Shown here: one piece after another, positions 23,981-32,792 of the stretch | How the letters are laid out: each line of letters starts with the position of its first letter | How positions within the stretch are numbered: the stretch's first letter is position 1 | Assembly: GCF_013378445.1 (NCBI RefSeq) | Contig: NZ_JABXYK010000015.1 | Span: forward strand, 1-64,000 | Source: Mycoplana rhizolycopersici | GTDB taxonomy: Bacteria; Pseudomonadota; Alphaproteobacteria; Rhizobiales; Rhizobiaceae | Direction of reading: 5' to 3' | DNA length: 64,000 nt | The notes under the pieces: model-generated | What the model saw: the letters and a program-made list of their open reading frames with translations, nothing else | What the model was told of the DNA's origin: nothing | The model's database searches: none | Made by a program: the position numbers and the translations under genes

Positions 23981-24886
23981 ATGCAGCTTCCAATCAAGGC
24001 AATCCTCGTTTTTCACGCTGCGGCGCGTGCCGGCAGCATTTCCCGTGCTGCGGAAGACCTGAGCGTCACCCCGTCAGCCGTCAGCCAGCAGATACAGTTG
24101 CTGGAGACCCAGCTTGGGGTCTCGCTTCTGACGAAGGCCGGCCGCGGTGTCGCACTCACCGAAGCCGGAGAACGCTATTTTTCCATGATCTCGGAGCAGA
24201 TCGAGCGCATCGAGGAAGCGACCGGCACAATCCGTGGTTTCCGCTCGGTGACAACGCTCACCATTCGCGCCACCCCCACCCTATCCAACAAGTGGTTGCT
24301 GCCCCGGCTCGGCGCGCTTCTTGACCAGCATCCCGATCTCGAAGTCCGCCTCGACGGGACCAACGAGCCGACCGACTTCAACCAGGAACTGGTCGATATC
24401 GAACTGCGGCACGGCAATGGGCGCTGGCCCGGCCTCTTCGTCGAGGGCATCGCCGAAGAGCAGTTCATTCCGGTGTGCGCACCGTGCTATGCGGCGCCCG
24501 GCAGCCTGCGCGTGGACGACCTGCCGAACCACCGGCTGATTCATTCGGTGAAATCGCAGGCGCAATGGGCGACGTGGTTCCAGCTTGCCGAGGTCGCGCC
24601 CGGTGAACGCTGGCGCCGCGTAATGTTCGACCGCAGCCACATGGCAATCGATGCCGCCGTGCGCGGCATGGGCATCGCGCTGGAAAGCACGCTGATGATG
24701 GAGGACGAGCTGAAAAGCGGCCGCCTGGTCTGCCCCGTGGCCGCCGCACCGGAACTGCGCATCGTCACCCAGTGGATCGTTTGCCCGCGCGATCATCTGC
24801 GCCAGAAGAAGGTCCGCCTCTTTCTCGACTGGCTGCGGACGGAACGCGACGTCTGGCAGGCGGCACAGGTCGGTGTGCGGTTCTAG
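23981..24886 (+). CDS. LysR-family regulator (GcvA-like)
   Basis: This 301-residue regulator has the LysR helix-turn-helix (FHAAARAGSISRAAEDLSVT, then PSAVSQQIQLLETQLGV) and a GcvA-type effector domain with TLSNKWLLPRLGALLDQHPD and ELRHGNGRWPGLFVE. ATG 23981 is chosen by alignment to the family start, giving 301 residues. Its last four bases overlap the end of the convergent gluconokinase gene. It is the likely activator of the TRAP sugar-acid operon transcribed towards it from 30927. Confidence 0.85.
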   Translation: MQLPIKAILVFHAAARAGSISRAAEDLSVTPSAVSQQIQLLETQLGVSLLTKAGRGVALTEAGERYFSMISEQIERIEEATGTIRGFRSVTTLTIRATPTLSNKWLLPRLGALLDQHPDLEVRLDGTNEPTDFNQELVDIELRHGNGRWPGLFVEGIAEEQFIPVCAPCYAAPGSLRVDDLPNHRLIHSVKSQAQWATWFQLAEVAPGERWRRVMFDRSHMAIDAAVRGMGIALESTLMMEDELKSGRLVCPVAAAPELRIVTQWIVCPRDHLRQKKVRLFLDWLRTERDVWQAAQVGVRF

Positions 24887-25416
24887 GAAAGTGCCGGCGT
24901 CACGTGCAAGGCAGCCAACGCGGCCTTGGTAAGGTCTTCCGGCGACAGGGCGATGTCGAGCACGATGGCGTCTTCCTCCACACCCGGACGCTCCAATGTG
25001 CGGAGCTGGCCTTCCAGCAGCGTGACCGAGGCAAAATGCCCGCGCCGCGACTGAAGGCGGGCTGCAATCAGCTCCGCCGGACCGTCGAGGAAGAGGAAAC
25101 GAACGGTCCCAAGCCGTGCGCGCATCAGCTCCCGGTAGCTCCGCTTCAGCGCCGAACAGGAGATGACGGCCGGGCGGGCCGGAAGGGAGAGTGCCTTGTC
25201 GCAGACTGCGTGGAGCCAGGGCTGGCGCTGGGCGTCGGTCAGCGCGATGCCCTTGCGCATCTGCTCGACATTCTCCGCTGTATGAAACTCGTCCGCCTCG
25301 ACGAAATCGCACTGCAGGCTTGCCGCAAGGCGGCGGCCGATCTCCGACTTTCCGGTTCCCGCCGTACCCATGACGACCAGGAAGTCGTCATGGGCCGCTT
25401 CGATCTGCGCCGCCAT
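24883..25416 (-). CDS. gntK: Gluconokinase (GntK type)
   Basis: The 177-residue P-loop kinase has VVMGTAGTGKSEIGRRLA, FVEADEFHTAENVEQMRKGI, ALTDAQRQPWLHAVCDKAL and VISCSALKRSYRELMR, the set seen in GntK enzymes that phosphorylate gluconate. The ATG at 25416 lies one base after the dctM stop and has no strong ribosome-binding site, indicating coupled translation. It is the last gene of the TRAP operon. Gluconate or a related aldonate is therefore a probable intermediate, although GntK homologues also act on other aldonates. Confidence 0.88.
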   Translation of the reverse strand: MAAQIEAAHDDFLVVMGTAGTGKSEIGRRLAASLQCDFVEADEFHTAENVEQMRKGIALTDAQRQPWLHAVCDKALSLPARPAVISCSALKRSYRELMRARLGTVRFLFLDGPAELIAARLQSRRGHFASVTLLEGQLRTLERPGVEEDAIVLDIALSPEDLTKAALAALHVTPALS

Positions 25417-25417
25417 C

Positions 25418-26698
25418 TCAATAAAGGCCGAGCAGGCGGATCGGAGCAAGTGTCAACTCCGGGAAGAGCACCAGCGCAAGGATGGCCGTGACGAGGATGG
25501 ACATAGGCGCAAGCGAGCCCTTCACCACGTCCTCGATCGACATCTTCGCCACCTGCGCCACCGCAAAGAGGCAGACCCCCACGGGCGGCGTGACGAGGCC
25601 GAGTGTCAGCGTGATCACCATGACGACCAGGAAGTGGATGGGATCGACACCGAGCGACACGGCCGGCGGCAACAGTACAGGGATGAGGATGAACATGGCG
25701 GCGATCGCATCCATGAACATGCCGACGACGATGAGGAACAGGAAGATCAGGACGAGCGCCATGGTCGGACCGGTGCTGATGGCGCCGAGGAAGGTCGCGA
25801 CCTGCGCCGGCAGGCCATCATAGGTGAAGACCCATGCGGCAAGCTTTGCCGTGGCCGCAATGAAGAGGATCGTGCCCGAAGTGCGCGCCGTCTCGATGAA
25901 GATGCCCGGAAGCTCTCTCGGCGCGATGGTGCGGTAGAGCACGACGGACAGGAACAGCGTGTACAGCACCGCGATGCCGGCCGCTTCCGTCGGCGTGAAG
26001 TAGCCATCGACGATGCCGACCAACAGGATCACGGGCGTCAGCATGGGCAGGACGGCGGCGATGCCTGTGGTGACGACCAGCCGCAGATTGAATGGCGTCG
26101 GTGGATTGTAGCCGTGGCGCACCGCATAAAAATGGTTGAACACCATGAACATCAGAGCGATGAACAGGCCGGGAATGAGGCCAGCCACCAGCAGCGTACC
26201 GATCGAGGCATTGGCGATCGATCCGGCGATGACGATGAGGATCGAGGGCGGGATGATCGAAGAGAGCGTTGACGTGCACAGCGTCATGCCGACGGCATAG
26301 CCCTTGGGGAAACCATGGCGTTCCATCGCCTTGATCTCGATCGCCCCGATGGAGGCAATGTCCGCGACGGAGGAGCCGGAAACGCCGCCGAAGATCACCG
26401 AGGAGGCGACGTTTACATGGCCGAGCCCGCCGGGCAGCCAGCCGACGATGGCCTCCGCAAAATCGAACAGCTTTTCGGCGACACGGCCACGCTCCATGAG
26501 CACGCCGACGAGGATGAACAGCGGAACGGCCACGAGCAGGAAGGAATTCATGGCGGAGAACATGCTTTGCGCCAGAAGATCGACCGGCGTCGACGTGAAG
26601 GCAACGATGGCAATGACACTGGCAAGGCCGAGCGCGACGGCGAGCGGCACACCGAACGCGCTCATGAGCAGGAACAGGGCGAGAAGGACAAGGCTCAT
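25418..26698 (-). CDS. TRAP transporter large permease (DctM-like)
   Basis: The 426-residue membrane protein has DctM motifs VPLFILVGVLMERGRVAEKL, GGLGHVNVASSVIFGGVSGS, SSIIPPSILIVIAGSIAN and LTLGLVTPPVGVCLFAVAQ. The start at 26698 overlaps the dctQ stop by ATGA. It forms the uptake channel for the ligand bound by the DctP protein at 27307. Confidence 0.92.
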   Translation of the reverse strand: MSLVLLALFLLMSAFGVPLAVALGLASVIAIVAFTSTPVDLLAQSMFSAMNSFLLVAVPLFILVGVLMERGRVAEKLFDFAEAIVGWLPGGLGHVNVASSVIFGGVSGSSVADIASIGAIEIKAMERHGFPKGYAVGMTLCTSTLSSIIPPSILIVIAGSIANASIGTLLVAGLIPGLFIALMFMVFNHFYAVRHGYNPPTPFNLRLVVTTGIAAVLPMLTPVILLVGIVDGYFTPTEAAGIAVLYTLFLSVVLYRTIAPRELPGIFIETARTSGTILFIAATAKLAAWVFTYDGLPAQVATFLGAISTGPTMALVLIFLFLIVVGMFMDAIAAMFILIPVLLPPAVSLGVDPIHFLVVMVITLTLGLVTPPVGVCLFAVAQVAKMSIEDVVKGSLAPMSILVTAILALVLFPELTLAPIRLLGLY

Positions 26699-27252
26699 AG
26701 CTCTTTCTCCAGCTTCGGCGCGGCATTTTCGGCAAGGGCGATTTCGGGCATGCCCTGGGCGGGATCTGCAAGCTCGATCAGATCGCGACGTGTTTTCAGG
26801 GATTCGACAATGCCGAGGACAGCGAGCACGGCACTGATCGGCATGATCGTACCGATCAGCCACATGGGTACGGCGAGCGTCGCCGCCGTCTCGTTCATCA
26901 CGAATTGCTGCCGGACAAGGTGGTATCCGGTCCAGCCGGTGAGCGCAAAGAAGACGACCGAAGACACGACGTAGATCGGCAGCGACAACCGCCTGACGAC
27001 GCTCGGCATCATCGCGATCAGCACCGTGACGCGGGCGGTCTCGACAGTCCGGAACCCTGCCGCAAGGCCGAGGAAGATCATCCAGACAAAGAGGTAGCGG
27101 GTCGCTTCCTCCGTCCAGGAGACCGGCATGCCCAGCACGCGACTGGCAACCTGGATGAGGACGACCAGAAGCACGCCGACCACGGCGATACCGGCGGCAA
27201 AGTCCGTCGCGGCTTTCAGGGCTCCGCCCAGGAAAGAGGTGGTTTTGTCCAT
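26695..27252 (-). CDS. TRAP transporter small permease (DctQ-like)
   Basis: The 185-residue protein has four predicted helices and the DctQ segment RVLGMPVSWTEEATRYLFVW. CAAGGAGGA precedes the ATG at 27252, which excludes the longer upstream frame. It lies between dctP and dctM in the operon. Confidence 0.88.
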   Translation of the reverse strand: MDKTTSFLGGALKAATDFAAGIAVVGVLLVVLIQVASRVLGMPVSWTEEATRYLFVWMIFLGLAAGFRTVETARVTVLIAMMPSVVRRLSLPIYVVSSVVFFALTGWTGYHLVRQQFVMNETAATLAVPMWLIGTIMPISAVLAVLGIVESLKTRRDLIELADPAQGMPEIALAENAAPKLEKEL

Positions 27253-27306
27253 GGCGTGTCCTCCTTGCCGGACCGGCCGTGCGGCCGATCCGGCTGGCAC
27301 TGCGGA

Positions 27307-28302
27307 TCAGTTCTTGCCGACGGCGGCGACGGTCTTGTCGAAGAAAGCCTGATCCTTCACAAGACCGGCGAAGACCGGAAAGAGCTCCTTGGAGACTGCG
27401 ACGAACGCCTGCTGCTGTTCCGGCGTCAACCGGTTGACCGCCATGCCATTCTTTTCGAGTTCGGCGATCGTCGACTCCGCAGTCGCGGCATCGTTTTCGA
27501 CCTTCCAGGCCTCCGCTTCCTTGCCGGCTTCCTCCAGCGCCTTCTTGTGGGCATCGCTGAGGCCGTCGAATTTCGCCGGATTGATGCCGAGCACCCAGCC
27601 ATCACCCATGTGATTGGTGATCGAGGCGTATTTCTGCACTTCGTAGAACTTCGCGCTGAGCGGCACGTTGATAGGGTTCTCCTGACCGTCCACGACCTTC
27701 AGCTGGAGCGCATTGTACACCTCGGCGAAGGCCATCGGCGTCGGCGCGGCACCCATCTTCTTGAAGAATTCCACCCAGAGCGGATTGTTCGGCACGCGGA
27801 ACTTCAGCCCGGATAGGTCCTCCGGTTTTTCGATCGGGTGCTTGGAATTGGTCATCTGGCGGAAGGGGCGCGGCCAGAGATTGATGCCCTTGATGCCGAT
27901 ATTTCCCAGATCCGCGATCAGTTCCTGCCCCGGCTCGCCGGAAAGAAAACTGCGCAGCTGCGCCTCGTCGTCGAAGAGATAGGGAATGGAAATCGCAGAA
28001 AACTTCGGATTGAAATTGGCATAGAGCGAGGTGGCGAGCAGCAGCATGTCCAGCGAGCCGCCGGCAAGCTGCTTCACCGCGCCGGACGGGTCCCCGCCAT
28101 AAAGCGTGCCGTTCGGGAAGACCTTGATCGTCAGTTCGCCATTCGTCTTGGCCGCAACAAGTTCGGCGAACTTGTTGGCTGCGACAGTGATTTCGGAATT
28201 GTCCGGATCGGGCGTCGAGAGCGTCAGCGTTTCTGCCTGTGCAAAGGATGCCGTGAGCATGGTCGCTGCGGCGAGCAGGCCGCGAAGGGTAAAGTGTTTC
28301 AT
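27307..28302 (-). CDS. TRAP transporter substrate-binding protein (DctP-like)
   Basis: The 331-residue protein has a Sec signal (FTLRGLLAAATMLTASFAQA) and DctP features SGLKFRVPNNPLWVEFFKKM and FAEVYNALQLKVVDGQENPI; the Arg in KFRVP normally salt-bridges the ligand carboxylate. GGGAGGA sets the ATG at 28302. It is not closely related to the pair at 9000 and 10891. The operon context (gluconokinase, hydroxyacid dehydrogenase) suggests an aldonate or keto-sugar acid ligand. Confidence 0.9.
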   Translation of the reverse strand: MKHFTLRGLLAAATMLTASFAQAETLTLSTPDPDNSEITVAANKFAELVAAKTNGELTIKVFPNGTLYGGDPSGAVKQLAGGSLDMLLLATSLYANFNPKFSAISIPYLFDDEAQLRSFLSGEPGQELIADLGNIGIKGINLWPRPFRQMTNSKHPIEKPEDLSGLKFRVPNNPLWVEFFKKMGAAPTPMAFAEVYNALQLKVVDGQENPINVPLSAKFYEVQKYASITNHMGDGWVLGINPAKFDGLSDAHKKALEEAGKEAEAWKVENDAATAESTIAELEKNGMAVNRLTPEQQQAFVAVSKELFPVFAGLVKDQAFFDKTVAAVGKN

Positions 28303-28333
28303 GTCGTTCCTCCCAGTTTGACTGTCCAATGGA

Positions 28334-29233
28334 TTACGCGGAATTGCCTCCGCGCGGATTCATGCGTCGCAGTTCCAGAATTACGCCGCTGTGATCAAGG
28401 TCTCCGTCACCATGATCCACCATCGCCTGGAAAAGCCGGTCAACCTCCTCGCTGACCGGAAGCCTCAATGCACGTGTCCTGGCGAAGGCGATCGCAGTGG
28501 ATGTATCCTTCACCTGGTATTTAGCCGGACCGCCGGGCTCAAAGTTGCCTTCCACCATGCGCAACCCGTGCTGGCGAAACACTGTCGAATCGGCAAAGCC
28601 GCCGAGAAGCGCCTCGCGCACCTTCGCCGGGTCGGCGCCGCCGCTTTCGGCAAGCGTAAGCGCTTCAGCAACGGCACAGATCGTCGAAGCGACGATCAGT
28701 TGGTTTGCAAGCTTGGTGAGCGCGCCGCTGCCGGCCGGGCCGACATGGGTCGCCCGACCGAGACAGGCGAAGACGCCACGCAATTGCCCGACGACCGCGC
28801 CATCGCCCCCCACCATGATGGCGAGCGTGCCCTCCTTCGCTCCCTTCTCGCCGCCGGAGACCGGCGCATCGAGACAGACGATGCCGCGCTCCGCGGCCGC
28901 AGTCGCGAGCGCCACGGCCGTTTCGACCGGAATGGAGCTCATGACGACCAGCACCGCACCGGGCCGCATGCCCGCGATAACGCCGTCCGGCCCCGCCAAT
29001 ACAGCCTCGCAGACCGGACCGGAACTTAGCATGCAGATGACCACGTCGGCATCAGCAGCGGCCTCGACGGCACCAGCGGCGATAGCGATACCCTTCCCAG
29101 CAAGTGACGCGGCCTTTTCCGCCGTCCGGTTCCATACCGTTACGGTGAAGCCGGCATCGGCCATTCGTTCGGCCATGGGTGCACCCATGATGCCAGTGCC
29201 GAGAACGGCGATGGTTTCGACCGCGTCGCTCAT
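28334..29233 (-). CDS. NAD(P)-dependent beta-hydroxyacid dehydrogenase (HIBADH/tartronate-semialdehyde reductase family)
   Basis: The 299-residue protein has the Rossmann motif IAVLGTGIMGAPMAERMADA, the substrate-binding CLDAPVSGGEKGAKEGTLAI, and the catalytic-lysine helix GSGALTKLANQLIVAST. Members oxidise or reduce small beta-hydroxy acids such as hydroxyisobutyrate, tartronate semialdehyde or L-threonate. GGAGGTG lies before ATG 29233. Third gene of the operon, 31 bp upstream of dctP. Confidence 0.88.
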   Translation of the reverse strand: MSDAVETIAVLGTGIMGAPMAERMADAGFTVTVWNRTAEKAASLAGKGIAIAAGAVEAAADADVVICMLSSGPVCEAVLAGPDGVIAGMRPGAVLVVMSSIPVETAVALATAAAERGIVCLDAPVSGGEKGAKEGTLAIMVGGDGAVVGQLRGVFACLGRATHVGPAGSGALTKLANQLIVASTICAVAEALTLAESGGADPAKVREALLGGFADSTVFRQHGLRMVEGNFEPGGPAKYQVKDTSTAIAFARTRALRLPVSEEVDRLFQAMVDHGDGDLDHSGVILELRRMNPRGGNSA

Positions 29234-29249
29234 AATTTCACCTCCGCAC

Positions 29250-29555
29250 TCAAGGATACTGGCGTTCGGCGAAGCGGACCGGCCGCTCCTCCACGATGAG
29301 CGGCGGGAAGGCCCGACGGAAACGCTCCAGATGGGGCGTCTCGAGATGGGCATCGAAGGCGGCGCGGCTGTCATAGACCTCATAGAAGACCACCGTATCG
29401 TCGGTGCCCTCCGGGCAGATGACGTCAAACTGCCGGCAGCCGGGCTCGTCGGCAAGCGAGTGTTTCGCGTCGTCCTGCGCCGCCTCCAGGAAGGCCGGCA
29501 GCTTGCCGGGCTTCACCTGGAACTCCGCAATCACGACAAAGGCTGGCGTGCGCAT
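29250..29555 (-). CDS. Antibiotic-biosynthesis-monooxygenase (ABM) domain protein
   Basis: This 101-residue ferredoxin-like-fold protein has VIAEFQVKPGKLPAFLEAAQ, EPGCRQFDVI, TVVFYEVYDSRAAFDAHLET and a final His-rich HLERF. Small ABM proteins (YgiN/LsrG type) act as quinol monooxygenases, isomerases or oxidative-stress partners. Two adjacent ATGs exist; the second (29555) has better spacing from GGAG. Embedded in a sugar-acid operon, it may be an epimerase- or lactone-handling partner, which is inference only. Confidence 0.8.
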   Translation of the reverse strand: MRTPAFVVIAEFQVKPGKLPAFLEAAQDDAKHSLADEPGCRQFDVICPEGTDDTVVFYEVYDSRAAFDAHLETPHLERFRRAFPPLIVEERPVRFAERQYP

Positions 29556-29568
29556 CATCGTCTCCGGA

Positions 29569-30927
29569 TCATTCGGCCGCGGCCCGCGCCGGGCGGAAGC
29601 GATCTTCCATCTCCCGGCGCAGGGACACGACATCGAGGTCGGCGACAAGCTCGACATCGTCGAAGGAGACGATCTGATCCTTCTTGATCGGCCGCTTGAG
29701 CTTGACATTATGCGCCAGGCCGATCGGAAGCGCCTTGAGGTCGAGGCTGCGCGTCGCCGGGATAGCGTTCGCCCAGACGGCATAGCCGCCCTCGCCGTCC
29801 AGCATTTCGCCCGGCTGCATGTCCTTCTTGGCGGTCGCGACAGCATCGCCGCGGAATTCCTTCGACGAGCCGGTCGGCTCGTTGCGCAGTACCGCCGAAA
29901 GCACGCTGACCGAAGTTTCGAGGCCGATGATATGGAACGGGCGCCACATGGAGGCGTACCAGCCCGAGGGGTCAGTCAGCAGGCCGTATTGCTTGAAGCA
30001 GGCGCGGGCATATTCGTTGTGCGCCTTGAAAGTGACGAAGACGCCGTAGCGGATGTTGTTGAAGACCTCGCGGCCGTCCGGCTCCTGGCTGGCAGCGATG
30101 TCGACGAGGCCCGAGCGGGCCATGCGGCCGCCATCGGCCGCCGGGCGGAAGACGCGGGCAAGGTCGTGCAAGCCAGCCGGCGGGAAGGCGAGGCCGTCAT
30201 CCGGGCAGTCGAGGCCCGTGCCGTTGGCGACAGCTGCCATTTCGATCGCCGCCTTGGTGCCGTCGGTAAAAGAGTTGTAGAGCTTCGGGTTGAGATTGTC
30301 TGCGGCGACCTGTTCCTCGGTCCAGCCGAACAGTCCCCACACCGTATCCGGCGTGGAATAGCGGTAGCGCGGCTCGAAATTCATGCCCTTCCCGGCGGCG
30401 GTGATCTCGAAGCCGGTGGCGCGGGCCCAGTCGACCAACTCGCAGATCAGCGCTGGCTGGTCGCCATAGGCCATGGAATAGACGAGGCCCTTGGCGCGCG
30501 CCTTTTCCGCCAGGATCGGGCCGACCATCACGTCCGCCTCGACATTCACCATCACCACATGCTTGTTGTGATCGATGGCGCCGAGCGCATGGCGGGTGCC
30601 GGCGATCGGATGCCCGGTCGCCTCGATGATGCACTCGATCTCGCCGCATTCGAAGAGAGCCTTCACATCATCCGTAACGAAGGTCCTGCCGGTCTTGATC
30701 GCTTCGCCGCAACTGGTCGCGGAATAGCGCTCCTTCGGCCAGCCGACACGCTGGAGCGATTCCTTCGCCTTGCCAACATCGAGATCGGCGATCGCGACCA
30801 TGTGCAGGCCTGCGATGCGCTGCGCCTGCGCAAGCACCATCGACCCGAACTTGCCCGCGCCGATCAGTCCGACCCGCACGGGGCGCCCATTGGCGGCGCG
30901 TAGGGAAAGCAGTGAATAAAGGTTCAT
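29569..30927 (-). CDS. Homoserine-dehydrogenase-like NAD(P) oxidoreductase with C-terminal SAF domain
   Basis: This 452-residue protein starts with a Rossmann fold (VRVGLIGAGKFGSMVLAQAQ) and has IIEATGHPIAGTRHALGAID, a nucleotide-contact region typical of the homoserine-dehydrogenase-like superfamily, then a long central domain. It ends in a SAF-type domain (KRPIKKDQIVSFDDVEL). The function of this family is poorly defined; members are found in carbohydrate-acid operons. GAGG eight bases before ATG 30927 supports the start. It is the first gene of the operon and may perform the committed redox step on the imported sugar acid. Confidence 0.8.
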   Translation of the reverse strand: MNLYSLLSLRAANGRPVRVGLIGAGKFGSMVLAQAQRIAGLHMVAIADLDVGKAKESLQRVGWPKERYSATSCGEAIKTGRTFVTDDVKALFECGEIECIIEATGHPIAGTRHALGAIDHNKHVVMVNVEADVMVGPILAEKARAKGLVYSMAYGDQPALICELVDWARATGFEITAAGKGMNFEPRYRYSTPDTVWGLFGWTEEQVAADNLNPKLYNSFTDGTKAAIEMAAVANGTGLDCPDDGLAFPPAGLHDLARVFRPAADGGRMARSGLVDIAASQEPDGREVFNNIRYGVFVTFKAHNEYARACFKQYGLLTDPSGWYASMWRPFHIIGLETSVSVLSAVLRNEPTGSSKEFRGDAVATAKKDMQPGEMLDGEGGYAVWANAIPATRSLDLKALPIGLAHNVKLKRPIKKDQIVSFDDVELVADLDVVSLRREMEDRFRPARAAAE

Positions 30928-31115
30928 TTCAACATCCTCGGCTGGGGAAAAACTTGAAGAGCACCCGGCCGGATCATCGACGCGCACGACCCTGCGGAAA
31001 ACGGGCAGGATCGCCCTTCCGGCAAACAGGATCTGCTGATCGATAGTTCTCCTCCGGAAACGCAGCAAGCCGCCACGTCTCTCTCAGCCGCCTCCCACAG
31101 CGGCTTATGACGCAA

Positions 31116-31144
31116 ACTGTAGGATCGAAAAGGAGTTAGCTCAA
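31116..31144 (-). promoter_or_regulatory. Candidate promoter of the SAF-oxidoreductase/TRAP operon
   Basis: On the minus strand TTGAGC (31139-31144) and TACAGT (31116-31121) are 17 bases apart, about 190 bp upstream of the first gene. The rest of the 378-bp gap 30928-31305 shows no gene; the AT-rich stretch at 31145-31190 may bind the LysR activator. Confidence 0.4.
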
Positions 31145-31305
31145 TTTAGAAGAATCAGAAAACACGTTAGAAAATCTACAACAATGCGTCCCTGCAGATG
31201 CGGGCTTGTCGCAAAGATTTGTTTGGCCCGCAATTCACCCTTGAATGGGGTGTGTTCCGCCGAGCCTGCGCCTCCGCGTCGTCGAGAAGCCCGTTCATGC
31301 CCCGA

Positions 31306-31881
31306 TCATACCTTGGCTGTCTCGTTCGTCTGCGGGGAACTGACAGCGCCGAGCCATTCACGGGTTTCCCTGAGGATCTCATCGGCGAGATCTGTGTCGT
31401 CCACCGCCCGCGCAAGAATGACGGCGCCGACCATGGCCGACCATCGGCCGATTGCTGCACGCCGTCGTTCGGCATCGTCATTGCCTGTCAGCGCACGAGC
31501 GAAGCGTTCGATCTGGTCTTCCAGCCCGCAACTCATCGCCGCGCGCGCTTCCGGACCCTGCTGACGCAGGAGCCCGGCGAGGCTTGCCACCGGGCATCCC
31601 TGCTCGGGGTGGTCGCGGTGCAGCGGCGAGAGATAGGCGTCGATCCAGCCCTGAAGGTCAGCCCCACCCGACGTCTCGCCCGAAAGGGAGTGGGTCACAG
31701 CCGCAGCGATCAGTTCGTCCTTCGATTTGAAGTGGCCATAGAAGCCGCCATGCGTCTGGCCCGCTGCCTTCATCACGTCAGCAACCGTAACGGTATCGAA
31801 ACCGCGTTCGCGGAACAGGCGGCTGGCCTCGTCGAGAATGAGCTGGCGGTTCTGCGCCATCTGCTCACGGCTGACCTTCAT
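31306..31881 (-). CDS. TetR/AcrR-family regulator
   Basis: The 191-residue protein has a TetR helix-turn-helix (ILDEASRLFRERGFDTVTVA, then GQTHGGFYGHFKSKDELIAA) and a C-terminal region with HPEQGCPVASLAGLL and a Cys-containing AMSCGLED, of the YcdC/TetR type seen with xenobiotic-response genes. ATG 31881 has GGAG at seven bases; upstream ATGs overlap the operator. It is divergent from the SDR-OYE-oxidoreductase operon, and two palindromes lie between them. Confidence 0.88.
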   Translation of the reverse strand: MKVSREQMAQNRQLILDEASRLFRERGFDTVTVADVMKAAGQTHGGFYGHFKSKDELIAAAVTHSLSGETSGGADLQGWIDAYLSPLHRDHPEQGCPVASLAGLLRQQGPEARAAMSCGLEDQIERFARALTGNDDAERRRAAIGRWSAMVGAVILARAVDDTDLADEILRETREWLGAVSSPQTNETAKV

Positions 31882-31901
31882 CGTAAACTCCGTGCGCCCC
31901 G

Positions 31902-31953
31902 TTGACATAATCATGATGGCCATCATATAAAACTAAACATGATAGCTATCATG
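31902..31953 (+). promoter_or_regulatory. SDR-operon promoter with two palindromic operators
   Basis: TTGACA (31902-31907) and TATAAA (31926-31931) are 18 bases apart. ATGATGGCCATCAT (31913-31926) fills the spacer and CATGATAGCTATCATG (31938-31953) covers the start region; both are perfect palindromes sharing the half-site ATGATRGC, with centres 26 bp apart. This is a textbook layout for TetR repression of the operon and of its own divergent gene. Confidence 0.75.
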
Positions 31954-31985
31954 AATATATCAATCTGGTTCAAAAGGGCAATAGG

Positions 31986-32768
31986 ATGACTAAAACCACC
32001 GTCCTCATCACCGGCGCCTCCGCCGGAATCGGCGCAACATACGCGGAACGCTTCGCGCGCCGAGGTCATGACCTGGTGCTGGTGGCGCGAGACAAGGTGC
32101 GCATGGAAGCTGCCGCCGCGCGGCTCTCGCAGGAGACCGGCGTCGCAGTCGAAGTGCGAGCCGCCGATCTCACAAGCCCCGAAGAGCTGGCCGCCATCGA
32201 AGCGCGGCTTCGCGATGACGATCGTATCGGCGTGCTGGTGAACAACGCAGGCGCGGGTCTGGGCGGTCAGTTCATAGAACAGTCCACAGACGCCATCACT
32301 GGTCTCATTGCACTCAACACGACATCGGTAGCGCGCCTGGCCAGCGCTGTCGCACCGCGCCTTGCCGCACGTGGCGAAGGTGCAATCATCAACATTGGCT
32401 CCGTGGTGGGACTCGCTCCGGAAATCGGGATGTCCGTCTACGGCGCGACCAAAGCGTTCGTGCTGTTCCTGTCGCAAGGCCTTGCCCTCGAGCTTGGCCC
32501 GAAGGGTGTCTACGTGCAGGCGGTGCTACCGGCCGCGACGCGCACCGAATTGTGGGGCCGGGCCGGCGCCGACGAGGCAACTCTGCCGCCGATGATGGAG
32601 GTGGGCGAACTGGTCGATGCTGCGCTTGTAGGCTTCGACCGCCGCGAAGCCATCACGATTCCTCCCCTGCACGACGGATCCTTGTGGGACGCTTTCAATG
32701 TTGCTCGGCAGGCGATGTTGCCCGGTTTCCAGACCGTCGATCCCGCTCCGCGTTACACCGCTGCCTGA
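31986..32768 (+). CDS. Short-chain dehydrogenase/reductase
   Basis: This 260-residue classical SDR has the cofactor motif TGASAGIGATYAERFA, the NNAGAG segment, the catalytic Ser in NIGSVVGLAP, and YGATK (Tyr, Lys). The Arg at position 37 region (LVARDK) suggests NADP preference. First gene of the TetR-controlled operon with an ene-reductase and a quinone-type oxidoreductase, so a carbonyl-detoxifying role is likely. The physiological substrate is unknown. Confidence 0.88.
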   Translation: MTKTTVLITGASAGIGATYAERFARRGHDLVLVARDKVRMEAAAARLSQETGVAVEVRAADLTSPEELAAIEARLRDDDRIGVLVNNAGAGLGGQFIEQSTDAITGLIALNTTSVARLASAVAPRLAARGEGAIINIGSVVGLAPEIGMSVYGATKAFVLFLSQGLALELGPKGVYVQAVLPAATRTELWGRAGADEATLPPMMEVGELVDAALVGFDRREAITIPPLHDGSLWDAFNVARQAMLPGFQTVDPAPRYTAA

Positions 32769-32792
32769 CTGGCTCTTTCCGAGAGAAAGAAT

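Noticed and set aside
25370-26272. 300-codon plus-strand frame rich in Asp, Glu and Arg opposite dctM
   Set aside because: It is antisense to the hydrophobic DctM protein; hydrophobic codons on one strand give charged residues on the other, which explains its odd composition.
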